Source: Lineus longissimus (lineage: Eukaryota > Nemertea > Pilidiophora > Heteronemertea > Lineidae). Taken from it: a stretch of 64,000 nucleotides of DNA. The stretch is taken from assembly GCF_910592395.1 (NCBI RefSeq), contig NC_088323.1, forward strand, positions 11,023,501-11,087,500, written 5' to 3'. Positions 1-11,470 of the stretch are shown here, one piece after another. The first letter of the stretch is position 1, and each line of letters begins with the position of its first letter. The notes beneath the pieces are model-generated. The model searched no databases. It was not told where the DNA came from and saw only the letters and a program-made list of their open reading frames with translations. A program made the position numbers and the translations under genes.

Positions 1-421
1 GGGGTGACTAGAGGAAGGTTCCTTTTGAAAACTGGCTCGTTCTGATTCTCGATATGGTCACCAGGGCGGCGTACTTGAAATCGGTTTCCATCAATTTCGA
101 GGAGAACCGTTCGTCCGAACAAATTCATTTTTGGTATGCACGTTGGGGGGACTAGAGGAAGGTTCCTTTTGAAAACGGGCTTGTTCTGATTATCAATATG
201 GCCACCAGTGCGGCGTGTTTGAAATCAGTTTCTGTCAATTTCTAGGAGAACCGTTCGTCCAATCAAATTCATTTTTGGTTTGTACGTTGGGGGTGACTAG
301 AGGAAGGTTCCTTTCGAAAACCGGCTTGTTCTGATTCTCAATATGGTCACCAAGGCGGCGTGCTTGAAATCGGTTTCCGTCAATTTTGAGGAGAACCGTT
401 TGTCCGATTAAATTCATTTTT
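1..421. repeat. 145-bp tandem array, first part (about 3 units)
   Basis: The motif GACTAGAGGAAGG recurs at 6, 150 and 295, so the period is 144-145 bp. Each unit runs through a 'gaaaac..gctcgttctgatt' block, a 'tatggtcaccag' block and ends with 'aaattcattttt' before 'ggtatgtacg'. The array is cut at 421/422 by a mobile element and resumes at 1940, where the same register continues. Confidence 0.85.
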
Positions 422-1939
422 AGCTCACCTCTTAGCAGAGGTGAGCTTATCCCATACCGTGGCGTCCGTCGTCGTCGTCGTCGTCGTCCGTCGTCCGTTA
501 GCAGGGCACGTTTCGTAACTGTTAGAGCTATACAGTTGAAACTTGGTACACATGTACCCTTATGTAATGACACCTTGGAGACCAGGTTTCGGTCCGATTC
601 GTTTCATGGTTTGGCCACCAGGGGGCCAAACATTAAAAGTGAAAATATGCAATATCTCCCTTAATAGTAGTCGGGAAATTTTGAAAAAAATATGGTAGGT
701 ACTTCTAGCAAAGGTGCATCATATATCCTCCGGGTTTTTGATTTGACCTCCTTTTCAAGGTCACAGAGGTCAAAGTTTGCTGATTCACTGAACAGTAGCA
801 TGTTTCCTATCTATTTTAGCTAGAAGGTTTTAAACCAGTGTGGACATGTATCTGGGGATTCTCTATTCCACCCCTAAAATTTCGGCCGTTTGGACATCAA
901 ATATGGCCGCCAGGCAGCCATCTTGAAATATAAACACAGTACTATTACTCCGAAACTAATGATCGGATTGCAACCAAATTTGATCTGGATGTATATCTAT
1001 GTACTCTCTACTAAATCCTTGATTTTTTAAAAAATGTGATAGCCAATATGGGTGCCAGGGGGGCATCTTGAAAAATTCTTAGTTTGGCCACCCGGGGGCC
1101 AAATTTAATGTCCAAAGTTAAAATGTTTGATTGCTGGTTTAATAGTGGTCTGATTTTCATAACATTTTTATGGTAGGTACTCCTAGCAAGGATACATTTC
1201 ATAAATGTGGGTTTTTGATTTGACCTACTTCTCAAGGTCACAAAGGTCAACGTTTTCCTATGGCACCGCCATTTTACAATGACGGCACGTTTTGTCACTG
1301 CTTTAGCTACAGATCCCTAACTTGGTACGAATGTACCCCTATACTCTTAGACTAAACTGCAGTCTTTTTCTGATTCTCAGTTTGGCCAGCAGGGCCCCAA
1401 ATGTTAATAGTGGACTCTCCCCTAAGGGTGCCTTGAAATGCTGCTAAGTGGGATGTCATAGTCTAAGCCTAGGCAAATGCAGGATTAATTAACCTCTACA
1501 GAGCCCTAGGAATTTCAGATGATGGTTGTTTCTTGTACTAGACACAAGCAAACAACATAATTATCCTATTCCTAAGCATTTCCATAATGGGTCATCTGTA
1601 AACCAAATGACTTTTTTTAAAAAGGTGTGTTAATGCTGATGACTTGTTGCATGGAATTGCTTATTTGTTCTTTTGGTAGGCATGCCTTGCATGTTTTGCT
1701 ACTTCAAGCTTTTGTTCTGCTGCTGTTTTAACGATTACTGGTCAGATCACAAAATTGTCTACTCTGCTTTGTCATACCTGTAGTCACCTCAATTAAATTC
1801 AACTTACGCATTATTTTATCTCTCATGTAATTTCATATTAAAACATTACTTCATTTCTTTCTTACATTTAAAACCATGCTAATGCTTCATCCATCTTCCC
1901 TTCACAAGAGGTGAGCACAATGGCCCTGGCCATTTCATT
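422..1939 (+). mobile_element. Family-1 non-autonomous element (Helentron-like), complete
   Basis: It begins AGCTCACCTC after a T run and forms a 5' palindrome (AGCTCACCTC / GAGGTGAGCT, 422-446). A GTC triplet microsatellite follows (about 466-500), then a core of degenerate ~300-bp monomers sharing 'ggtaggtactcctagcaagg' and 'tttgacct..aaggtcacagaggtca'. The 3' end has GAGGTGAGC, complementary to the start, then the hairpin AATGGCC-CT-GGCCATT and TCATT. No transposase or Rep/helicase is present. The host array resumes directly after the element with no duplication. Rolling-circle (Helentron/HINE) affiliation is inferred from architecture only. Confidence 0.7.
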
Positions 1940-2090
1940 GGTATGTACGTTGGGGTGGACTAGAGGAAGGTTTCTTTCGAAAACTGGCTCGTTCTGATTC
2001 TCAATATGGTCACCAGGGCAACGTGCTTGAAATCGGTTTCTGTCAATTTCAAAGAAAAACGGCTTGGAGGATGGAATAAATTTTTAGTGG
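1940..2090. repeat. 145-bp tandem array, second part
   Basis: It resumes with 'ggtatgtacgttgggg' and GACTAGAGGAAGG at 1958, which is the sequence expected after 'aaattcattttt' at 421. It decays after about 2090; a diverged further unit is recognisable to about 2190 ('aaggtttctttcgaaaatcag'). Confidence 0.8.
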
Positions 2091-2190
2091 GTGTAGACCT
2101 AATGCAGTTTTGTAAGGGGAAGGTTTCTTTCGAAAATCAGCGCGATTCGAAATTCAATATAACCGCCACACTCGCATCCTCAAAATAGGT

Positions 2191-2918
2191 TTCCACAATT
2201 TTGATTTCCATATGCAAACTAGCCACTCCACTAAGCCAACTTCAACATTATCTCACCTTCAAACTTAATAGGCTGAGGGGTTATGCTCGCTTTGCGATGC
2301 TATTTTTTCAACTTATCAAGATATACTGTGAGTATAATACTACGAGGTTCAGGATGCTGCATGTATCAAGATTATTTTCCCATTATGCATGGCGTCACAT
2401 AATTGACCGATAACACAGGGCATGCACTTGGTGAATGTCTGGTCATCCCTAAAAATAGCGCGGGATAGTCTTAACATTGAAACTAGGCCATAAATTAGGT
2501 TAAATTTCACACATCCCACATTGGAGTCTATTTCAATGGGCCAATCAAAAGAAGGATAGCTCCCTTCTACAGCCTCGGTCTCATTAATGTTCGTCTTTTC
2601 AGGTTCTATATTTGCAGTACATCCTGTGGCGAATGGTACTCTCACCGAGGTTGGCATCTCGCGATTTCGCATTCCGCATCTCGCGGTTTAGAATAAGCCG
2701 AAATGTACTGTTCAGCAAGTATAGATACAAGCGCAGTGTAAACGTACATACAAATGCATACAAAGTTACAAACCGGCTAAATTATCATCAAAGGTATTAA
2801 GTCTATATTCTCAATCATATCAATGAATTTCCTTGATCATTAGCACTGTATCACTGTCTGTTGGTCTTGTATAACTTACTAAGCAAAATTAAAATGTTTT
2901 TTCATTATGTTTTACAGG
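2191..2918. other. Non-coding stretch, nothing recognised
   Basis: Short open frames exist on both strands but carry no recognisable domain, and no repeat is obvious. The last 40 bp are T-rich and lead into a candidate splice acceptor at 2918. Confidence 0.5.
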
Positions 2919-3060
2919 GATGATGGACAGCTGCATTTCAGCCTTTTCGGGGATGACATCACAGACGACCGAGGACCGAGAGAGAGAGGAGCTGAGCAAC
3001 ACTTATCAACACTTGCTTTTTCACTTTAATACTTAACTCAAATAGATTAAATAAAGAAAA
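2919..3060 (+). CDS. Candidate terminal exon with poly(A) signal
   Basis: A polypyrimidine stretch ending in TTTTACAG precedes the start. In one frame the exon reads DDGQLHFSLFGDDITDD and continues to a TAA near 3030. Another frame opens with two Met codons and is also open to about 3035. AATAAA lies about 20 bp further on. The acceptor, short open frame and poly(A) signal suggest the 3' end of a gene whose other exons I cannot find. The protein is not recognised. It could also be part of an old element. Confidence 0.3.
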
Positions 3061-3207
3061 CATGATTTGGCAGTTGGTTTACAAAATGTTATGTTTTCAC
3101 TTATTATTTATCCATCATACCCCTTGGACTTAGTCCTGACCTTGCATTTACTGATTGGTTGTCCCTGATGTGAGGTCAATACTTCACTTGTTGGGCTTGG
3201 CTGGACC

Positions 3208-3483
3208 ATGTTCGCTGGACTAGTTTGTCACAACCTACACCTCAAAGGAATGGATTTATAGGTCCAGACTGTTACTGGTTGTTCCAAGTTCGTGCCATGT
3301 ATCTACTGGGCTGGTTTGTCTCAACCTGCACTTCAAAGGAATTGATACAAAGGTCCAGACTGCATTCACTAGTTGTCCTAGGTTGTGACCATGCACCTGA
3401 TGGACTGGTTTGTCTCATGCTGAACTTCAAAGGATTTGATGTAAAGGTTCAGACTGCTGTTACTGGTTGTCTACTGGGTTGAG
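3208..3483. repeat. About 92-bp tandem repeat, three units
   Basis: 'ggtttgtctcaacc'-like sequence followed by 'cttcaaaggaat' and 'ggtccagactg' occurs three times, near 3222, 3312 and 3405. The open frame across it reflects the repeat and has no domain. Confidence 0.75.
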
Positions 3484-3619
3484 ACAGTCCAAGGAACCAT
3501 ACCTAAATATCTTGACCTTGTCCATCATTCCCTTATCACATCTAAATATGTGAATGTTTTTATGCATGCGCTAAACTTTTGAAGGCAACAATGAAAATTG
3601 ATGTTTACTATTTTATCTT

Positions 3620-4032
3620 TGGCTCAGCGTAGGGGAGTCTAAACACTACCGATGTGTCCGTCGTAGTTGGTCCGTTGTCCATCGTCGTCGTCGTCGTCGT
3701 CGTCTGGATCCTGTTTCAAAAACAGTGTCACAGTTCTTAACCGCTAACGCTATGAATTTGAAATTCAGTACACATGACTCCCTACGTCATGTAACCTCTG
3801 ACACCCAATTTCGATCCGATCTGACACTCGACTTGGCCACCAGGAGACCAAAACTAATCTCGCTTATTAGTGACTTGTTTTCGATTATATTTTTATGGTA
3901 GGTACTCCAAGCAAGGATACTTCACCTGTCATACTGACTTTGCTTTGAACTATATTCTATACATGTACCACGATGAATTCCTAACAAACAAATATCAGTA
4001 CGGTGAGCACGATGGACCCTGGCTGTTTCATT
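3620..4032 (+). mobile_element. Family-3 non-autonomous element
   Basis: The 5' end reads GGCTCAGCGTAGGGGAGTC. A GTC microsatellite lies at about 3683-3706, followed by one core monomer ('cttaaccgctaacgctatgaac', 'cttggccaccaggag', 'ggtaggtactcc'). The 3' end is TACGGTGAGC, complementary to the family-3 start GCTCACCGTA, then a decayed hairpin region and TTTCATT. It has no coding capacity. Confidence 0.6.
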
Positions 4033-5139
4033 TATTTCATTGGTTGATCACATAATGTAGTCAAGGAATGAAATATATTAAATTTTTGCACAAAAAATGC
4101 TTCAAAATAGAACAAATATTTTGCAATCTTCATGGACCAATATATCAATGGGTTCGTCTCAGTGTCAGCTATGCAACAGAAGAGAAAAAATATCATTCCT
4201 AAGGTATGTTTTGAGCTCCAAGGTTCCGAGAGCAGAAGGAATGCCTTCATCTAATTAACTTTCAGAGCCCTTTTCTGTGCCTAAGGTAGATTAAATGCGA
4301 AATGGACACTTTAACATACAAATTGGGCATATTTGTTTAGATGATTATTATATATTGAGATCATGACTCCCACTGGCCACATTTTCCCTCTCCTTCGTGA
4401 TGTCGAAGTGCTAATACACGATAATAGTTCATGATGCACGATGCACTGGAAATGACGTGCTAGTGGCCCAGGTCGCTGGTTTCAGTGATTGTGTAATACC
4501 TTGGGCCACTGCGAAACCAAGACCGTGCGGCATGACAATTTTGTTGATGTCTCACTGATGTCAGATCTGCCTTGACCCAATTGTCATTCAATGCAATCAA
4601 TGCAGTGTATGCATTCATGGTTGACTTGATGTGACAACCCAAATCAGACAAAGCCTGAGAAAGTGCAGCCTTTTTCAGCTCAGCTGACGAAAGTCTGCCA
4701 GTCCGCAAGTCTGTCCTACTGTCCACAGGGGCACATTTTATAACCGCAAAAGCTGTTGGACTGAAATTTGGTTGTCATAATTTGACCTACTTTCTGGTCT
4801 CCAGGCAGCCATTGTGAAAATATGTTTACTGCCATTTGAAAGCCTATCGTTGCAGTTATCATAACGAAATTTTGATGATGGCTTTGATCAGATCTGTCAA
4901 AAGGCACAATGGCACTTGTTTGTTTGCACCTGAATAGTGGCATTACATGTGTTGAACCTGAAAGGGTAAAGACGTAGGCCAATCTGGCTTGGACTATTTT
5001 GTACTTGTTTGAATGAAATGGATGTGTTTGGAGTAACCCTTTTGCGCATTGTGAATGTGTTATAGTCTTGAACCTTATATTCAGTGTTCCAACCGTGCCA
5101 TGGTTAAGATGTATGATTTTAGCAATCAATTAAATATAT
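4033..5139. other. Non-coding stretch, nothing recognised
   Basis: Frames of 72-137 codons on the minus strand have no recognisable domain, no splice context and biased composition. I see no repeat structure. Confidence 0.5.
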
Positions 5140-5410
5140 AGGGCCAAATTCATCAAGCAGTTTAATGCTCCGTACAGTTAAACAGCGTTTACCCGGTAAA
5201 CAATATTTAAAACAGACTTTAGACGCGTGCGTGTTAAACACTGTTTAAACAGCTGTTCATAATCTACCATGAGCGGCGTTTTATCCACCCGCGTACAAGT
5301 CATGATTAATTTCGTACCGATTCATTTTTTGTGCCATGGCATTCCAAAATCACACAAATCACAGTGTACAAAACTAGGCCTATGTTCAGGAATCTCTTAC
5401 TGCTGCAAAA

Positions 5411-5493
5411 TGTCTAAGGTGAAGAGAGCCAAAAATTTCTCCCTCGAGCAGATGATGGGCCTTATCGAGGCCATAAGTTTGCGTGAAAAATAA
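5411..5493 (+). pseudogene. Possible Myb/SANT-like N-terminus of Harbinger ORF
   Basis: A 27-codon frame begins MSKVKRAKNFSLEQMMGLIE and then stops. A basic stretch followed by 'F(S/T)..E...LI' is how many Myb/SANT-like Harbinger partner proteins begin. The downstream helices are absent. The call rests mainly on its position inside the transposon. Confidence 0.3.
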
Positions 5494-5524
5494 TTGAAAG
5501 CTGGGTTGTGAATTGAAATTAGCA

Positions 5525-6027
5525 TGAATGTGCGGCACATGTAAGCAGGATCACCAAGCAAAATGCCTTGATATTCGCCTGCCAGGAATTTTCTGAATAT
5601 TTGCGATTACTCAACGATACGAGAGTCATGCGCTGAACCATACCTTCTCGCAACAACGTTGGTGAAGAGGGATTCGTTGTCAATCACAAACTGACAGTTG
5701 ATACTGTAATATCCTTTCTTGCATATGAAGCAAAGTGCGCGGTTTCCACCAGGATGGACAATAGCAATGTGAGAACCATCTGTACAACCTACTACTCCAG
5801 GAATTTGCGCAATATCGTAATAGCCTTCAGCAGTGGAAAGTTAATGAATAGCCTCTTCCATACACAAATTGCAGCAGAAACACAATGAATGACATGGCAT
5901 GCCGTCGCTTGGGAAACGCTACACATGTCACCAATGTCAAGTTGTATTGACGCTTTTGATAAAATCGCAACATTACCGACACTTGCTCCAACGGAGTGAG
6001 AGCCTGATTTCTGTCTGTAGGAGACAA
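5525..6027 (-). pseudogene. HARBI1-like Harbinger transposase, broken
   Basis: Read on the minus strand, 'NQALTPLEQVSVMLRFYQ' (near 6010-5955) matches the HARBI1 N-terminal region. Further on, IPGVVGCTDGSHIAIVHPGG (near 5810-5750) carries the first catalytic Asp block. 'GYYSINCQFVIDNE', 'GSAHDSRI' and, near 5560-5525, GILLGDPAYMC follow, all typical of the DDE_4 fold. The reading frame changes several times and stops intervene, so it is not functional. The identification rests on order and spacing of motifs. Confidence 0.65.
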
Positions 6028-6376
6028 CTAGTCAGGTGTTAAAAGATCCACAAGCCATCGAAACATATCCTTCGAAACATGATATCGACGACTGAATTTC
6101 TATCACTGTATTTTGTCAAGGGATTAATTCAAATGTCAAATACCCTCGCCTCACGGGGGCACACCTCTTCGTCTTCTTCAGCCTGCTCATCCTGAACAAG
6201 CTCCAAAATAGCTAATGCTTACATGCCAACACAAATTTCCTCACTGATAGTATTGGATGTCTGATCTTAACGCTTAATCAGCAACTTAAACATTCCCTCG
6301 TGAGCAGTTAAATTTCTTTTGTAATTTAGACGCTTCTTTGTTTGCTCGATAGATAATCACTTCTTGTGAATTGGCC

Positions 6377-6438
6377 ATTAGGTAAACACCTGAATTCGGT
6401 CCATTCTGTCTTGGACCGAATTCAGGTGTTTACCTAAT
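6377..6438. repeat. 27-bp perfect inverted repeat, 8-nt loop
   Basis: The arms 6377-6403 and 6412-6438 are exact reverse complements and the loop is TTCTGTCT. The left arm is the right terminal repeat of the Harbinger element; the right arm is the same terminal sequence facing the other way. This looks like two Harbinger ends head to head. Confidence 0.85.
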
Positions 6439-6904
6439 TAGACGTGCATTGTGAGAAAAAGAGCCCTGAACCCGAACATGGTCTCTCCGACCGGATGGAC
6501 TGAATAGTGCTGTGAGTGCCTACTTTTGATTTCGTGGATAGTGCGAACGAAAGAACTTTTGAATAGCTTTGACTTTGTCAACAAAATGACTCGACCCTTG
6601 GTGGATCTTGTGGAAAATGATATGGTTAATTCATTTTGGTGAATTCAGTGTTGAGCGAAACAAAACAATTCGAGCCTTGAAAAGGTACTAGTGGTATTTC
6701 AATTTGGCGAAATAAATGATTTATGGTGAATTTAAGTGGTGACTCAACAAACTGACTCGAGCCTTTTGATAGGTATTAGTGATAGAACCAAAATAGCTGA
6801 TAGTTGTTGAACATGAACAAAACCGAATGTCAAAATAGATAAATTAGTGAAACGATAAGTGGCAATCGAACAGCAAGTGATCTTAATAAAAGAGCAAGTG
6901 AAAG

Positions 6905-7790
6905 GGCATTTTTGCGGCTGTAGCAGATGGAAAGGAAAAAAAAGCGTGTTCTCTGGAAAAGCAAAAAGAGTACAGTGACGTTGTCAATGAGCATTTTCAA
7001 ATGAATTATGCCAAAAAAGTACCTGAAAATGAAATTCAGAACCAATCGTATCATTTGCCTCACCATTGTGTAATCAAAGACTCTAGCGCCACAACAAAGT
7101 TATGAGTTGTGTTTGAAGCGTCTACAAAGACGTCAACTGGTGTATCACTTAATGATCGCTTGATGGTCAGCCCAAAAGTTCAGGATGACTGTATTTGTAC
7201 AGGCGAGTTCGGTTTGCAGGTACTGATAAAGACTATAGTCGTTTCGTGTTGCGTAACCCTGACGTCATCGACTATCGGATGACCATCGTCTCCACATTAA
7301 GCGCAGTGGGTGCTAAAGCAATTGGCACATGATGAAAAGAACAATTTTCCCCTTGCAGCACATTTGCTTCAGGATGATTTCTATATGGGTGATCTGGTTT
7401 CTGGGGCAAATGATACTGCTAGGGTGGTCCGTTTAAAATCGGAACTTCATGGACTTACTGAGAGTGGTGGCTTTGAGGTCAGGAAATGGATTTGTAATGA
7501 TTCTGCTGTGCTACAGACAGTACAAAATTCTGATCAAGGTGTCTTGGATATGGACCTTCATACACTGGACAATCTAGTGAGAAAAACACTGGGAGTTGTA
7601 TGGGACTCTTCATCTGATTCATTTCTGTACAGTGTAGATTTCGGTGATAGTGAAAACAAGAACCCTGATATTGTGATAAAGCACCAGTTACTTTCAGAAC
7701 CATCTAGAGTGTTTGATCCATTGGGATTATTGACACCTACACTGATGTGCGTGAAGACTATGGTTACTAGGCCTCAACTGGGATTATAAA
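6905..7790 (+). pseudogene. BEL/Pao reverse transcriptase fragment
   Basis: It starts near YSDVVNEHF and runs through the 'YHLPHHCVIK' and 'SLNDRLMV' blocks of BEL/Pao RT. The conserved 'VVFEAS' follows a TGA where Arg is normal, which fits CpG decay. A frame shift near 7300 leads to 'LAHDEKNNFPLA' and 'DDFYMGDLVSG', where the catalytic box reads YMGD instead of YMDD/YVDD. It ends after 'SRVFDPLGLLTP'. It is a dead copy, oriented opposite to the full BEL element at 14.4-19.9 kb. Confidence 0.8.
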
Positions 7791-7913
7791 CGGGCATGGT
7801 TATGTCAGAAATCAGACAAGAAAAGAATTCAGGCCTTTTTTATTAGTTGGTTTACGGGATAATTCTTGATAAAACCAATGTCGGAAGGGGGAAAAAAACC
7901 CTTTTTTAAGGGA

Positions 7914-8110
7914 ATGTTATAAATGTGTAGATCGGACATGGCGGAGGAAGAAATTTAAAAATAATTTTAATATCAAAACACTTGTTTATTTCTAACCTGG
8001 ACTGGACTAGCTAGGTTTTACATACATACTGCAACAGTCCTTATAGGACTTTCTTCTGATCACCAAATTTAAGTATTGTACATTTGATAATAAAAGCTAT
8101 CTGAATAGTG
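7914..8110 (+). other. Possible 3' LTR remnant beside the BEL fragment
   Basis: A purine run (aagggaa) precedes TGTTATAAATG, and AATAAA occurs near 8089, which resembles a polypurine tract followed by an LTR. No second copy of the LTR is visible, so this is tentative. Confidence 0.25.
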
Positions 8111-8159
8111 ACCATCAACGATTTAAATGAAATCGTCAAATTTTATGCCCGTCTTTTCT

Positions 8160-8357
8160 TGATCTGCTTTGCATTACTTGTCATAGGTTCCTTGCCTGCT
8201 GCCAAGCAGTTCAAGCAGATAGGCCTGACAATGAAGAAATTCTCGCGCTTCTCCACCATGGTGACTTCATCAAAGTTTCCCAAACTCCTGCAGTAGAAGC
8301 ACGCAGGATCGAACACTTGCAACTCCTGAAAAGAAAGGTGTTGAGTGCTTTGAAATA
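8160..8357 (+). CDS. Candidate terminal exon, protein not recognised
   Basis: One frame reads through 'RPDNEEILALLHHGDF' and ends 'LLKRKVLSALK' at a TAA that lies inside AATAAA, a poly(A) signal. Composition looks coding, with charged and Leu-rich helices at the end. An upstream acceptor (ACTTGTCATAG or ..TTCAAGCAG) is possible. No family recognised. It may be the 3' exon of a host gene or of an old element. Confidence 0.3.
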
Positions 8358-8824
8358 AAAATCAAGGACATTGGGAGTACAGATGCTTTTATATTATTCA
8401 CTTAACCAGTACTGCTCTACTTGTACCAGTGAATCTCAGGGGGGAACCTATTCTTTAAAGAAAGTATGTAGTCTCCATCGGAACTTCACATGAAAGTCCT
8501 TCTCTGACCACCAACTTCTCGCAGTACTGTGAATCCTGTGGAAGGAATGGACCACAACATGAATAATCTGTTGATTCTGGTGCTTGCCTGAGAATAATTT
8601 TCTCTTGCTGTGGCAGCCGAATACACCACTCTTAGTTTGTCATATTGGGAACATACCACATAGCACCTTGCTTTTGCTGAAATATCAAATAGAATATGAT
8701 CTTAATTGTAGTGTACTGAAGAGGGAACTTTAATTGTAAGAAAGTATGCATTCACAGATATTAAATGCTGACTGGGGATCACTGAGAAGAAAAAATACAA
8801 TGCCTACCTGCTACAATCATTTTT
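8358..8824. other. Non-coding stretch, nothing recognised
   Basis: No convincing open frame or repeat. It ends at the T run that precedes the family-2 element. Confidence 0.4.
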
Positions 8825-9941
8825 AGCTCAGCTGACAAAGTCAGCGAAGCTGGTAATATTACTAAGGGAATGGTGTCTGTCCTTCCTTCCGTGACGCTTT
8901 TGGGCATTTTGTAACCGCAAGGCCTAGGCACTTCGTTGACAGTGCTAAATTAGGCGTAACCCAAGATGAACTCAGAAACCAAAAATCAGCGCGATCCGAC
9001 CTACATTAAGCAAATGAGGTCATCGGGAAGTTTAAACTTCATTCCTTTATACCTCGGTCCTCAGAGGAAATATTGTTTTCACATCTGGCCGAATATTTTT
9101 TGATAATTTTTCATTTTTACTTGTAATGGAATTAGTTTAGTTTTCACCACCAGTTGGTGCTACAGGCACATTTAACTGAATTTTTGATGATTCAAAAGCC
9201 CGGGCTATGACGTATAGTTGCGCAGTTGTATTCTGCGCATGGAATTGGCCAAGGAACCAGGCTAAATTTCAGCATACCCACTGTGACCAGTCTAAAGACG
9301 GAAGATTGATTTTGCAACACGGTAACCAATTTTCTGCTAAAAAGAAGTCAAGTAGACGATGTTATCACTAGTTCCTTTCAGTGGGTAGTCATAAGGTCTT
9401 TAGGGACTACTTTCAAAAATCAGTTCTTGAAAATTTGGCCACAATTCTGTGAAAACGATATTAGAAGTGCACGCTCTGTTCGCGAATTATTTTGAAGTGG
9501 AGAATTCCCACAGTATGTGCAGTGAAACAGCATGATTCTGTTTGCATTTTAGTTTTTAGCACTATGATTCTTACATGAGTAAGAAGTAGACATTCCAAGC
9601 AACACAATAATGTTACTCCCATAAAAATTGATTCAAAATTAACGGAGCTACGGCATTCTGTTTGGCAATTGGCAGCGCTGATAAAATACATTGCATGCTA
9701 ATGCATGCCAAATGGCACACTTTAAAAAGCGCTCATTGGACAAGGTAGGGAATCACCAGAAATGACGTCATCGCTGGTCTAAATAAAAAATAGATGGGTT
9801 CCCGATCGACTCACTAGGGATACGCAGTAGAGCACAATGTCATGAAAAACGACCCTCTGTAAATTCCAATCACCTGCAGGACAGGTCAATTTCTCTCAAT
9901 AAAGTTAATTTTGTTGACTCCTGTAATCTCTACCTTATTAA

Positions 9942-10607
9942 CTCTTTCAGCCTGGAGACCGTATATATACGGTTTGCCATGTTTGATTTCACTGCCGAAA
10001 ACCATATATACACGGTTTTTTATAATTCGAATTTCCCGCACTGTCATGTGACATGTAAACCGCATAAACAAATATAGTGACTCAAGCAAGATATGCCAGA
10101 GTACATCGACGATCTTTTCAATGAATTGTGGTGTGTTTGGGAGTTGTTAGACGGCGCTGGAATCAGTTACAATCGTATGCTGATTTACTACTACAGGGGA
10201 TGATAAGACAAAATAAGTCAAAACACTCTTGTAAATAAGTTACTGTTTTATTAGGTGTTCACATTCAATTTACACACAGTTACGGAGTATCAGAATAACA
10301 TTTGGGCAGTATTTCCAAGTATTTTATTCAAGTTTGTGGATGTAAATATGTTCCGTCAATTCTTCGGAAAGAAATTGAGGACCGAAAACATGACATTTGT
10401 CAGTGATTAGTGAAATTTTTGTATTGTGGATAAAAGGACTTTATACACACCATTTTATTGCTGAAGGGAAGAGCTATCAGTGGCACCAAGTTTGTTGAGG
10501 TAAGGTGAGTAGTTTTTGTTTGACAACTTTTTGAAAAACTCTAATTTTCAGAAATTTGCCTCGGTTTTCGGATTAAATGGCGCGAAACAGGTTACGGGCT
10601 GAAAGAG
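9942..10607. mobile_element. 666-bp TTAA-flanked MITE (piggyBac type)
   Basis: TTAA flanks both ends (9938-9941 and 10608-10611). The terminal inverted repeats are CTCTTTCAGCC at the left and GGCTGAAAGAG at the right. A 16-bp palindrome (ACCGTATATATACGGT, 9958-9973) lies just inside the left end. The related family-2 copy has the unoccupied site 'ctctaccttattaaaa' at 54001-54016. No transposase is encoded. TTAA duplication is diagnostic of the piggyBac superfamily. Confidence 0.85.
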
Positions 10608-11026
10608 TTAAAAAAAAGACAGTGGTGTTAGTCCCAAACTGGTCATTTCTATTTATTTTGACCTCTGTTATCAGGATACCTCTCAATTACAGACAGCATT
10701 TTGTATCCTTGTGCTGTACAACCCAGCCTGGACATACTACAGTTATCCATGGAGAAGTCACATCCTCTCTGACACTTCTTGTCTGTAAAGCTACCGATAC
10801 AACATACTAAACTAGGGATATCTTCTGTTGCTGCCTGTAATATTTACATACCATGGATGATTATTTCAGTCATATTTCATCCAGCTGGCAGCTCTGCATT
10901 GGAAAATTTAGTGGTATAACGTGTTCTCTTGACCTTCAAAAAGAAGTATAATTATTATTATTATTATTGATTTATTTCTCGTACTCTCGTACATTTTAGG
11001 AAATTGTGCATTGTGCGCTTACATGA

Positions 11027-11470
11027 TTAGGTGCATTGAACAAGACAAATGAGAGATGTAACACTGTTGTATAATAACAAACTACATATATATATAGCAT
11101 AGTGGGGCGGCCACTCATGCGCATGCCAGATGCGTAATTCATCCGACAGCTCATCTCTATCAAAGAAGTGATAATCACCCCTGTCCCTCATCAACAGAAG
11201 ATCCCTGAGCACGCTACCTATGTCATTCATTTCGATTTCGCCAACTTGGTTACACCTTTTAATCAGGTTGTCCCTATCCTCTCACAAAGTACATTGATGT
11301 TTCCCCCGACAGAGGAAGTACTCCCGTAAAAAGCTAATTTTGCAGACATTTCAACCAATTCGTTATTGCTTCTCAGAGCAGTCTTAAGGAATTTTAAGAA
11401 CTAGCTGTACAACTGAAACTCCGGTTTGTTATCCCGGCATATAGTAGACAACAAATTTGGGTGAGTCCTA
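11027..11470 (-). pseudogene. LINE ORF2 C-terminal tail
   Basis: From 11470 downward the frame resumes the RT C-terminal region interrupted at 13591 (KLPY / RTHP junction). It continues with 'KTALRSNNELVEMSAKLAF' near 11395-11340 and 'DIGSVLRDLLLMRD' near 11225-11185. A frameshift near 11330 and stops break it. The order is that of a LINE ORF2 tail before the 3' UTR. Confidence 0.6.

Larger units (their letters stand above)
5140..6403 (-). mobile_element. PIF/Harbinger DNA transposon, decayed
   Basis: The left end reads inward GGGCCAAATTCATC and the right end reads inward GGACCGAATTCAGG. Both are followed shortly by GTTTA, so they look like diverged terminal inverted repeats. Between them lie a HARBI1-like transposase relic on the minus strand and, on the plus strand, a short Myb/SANT-like start. 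Divergent transposase and Myb-like genes are the usual Harbinger layout. A 3-bp target duplication could not be read with certainty. Confidence 0.6.

Noticed and set aside
235-664. Arg-rich frames on both strands near 470-500
   Set aside because: They are translations of the GTC triplet microsatellite of the family-1 element.
4460-5129. Two minus-strand frames of 88 and 137 codons
   Set aside because: No domain, no splice or poly(A) context, and composition like translated non-coding DNA.
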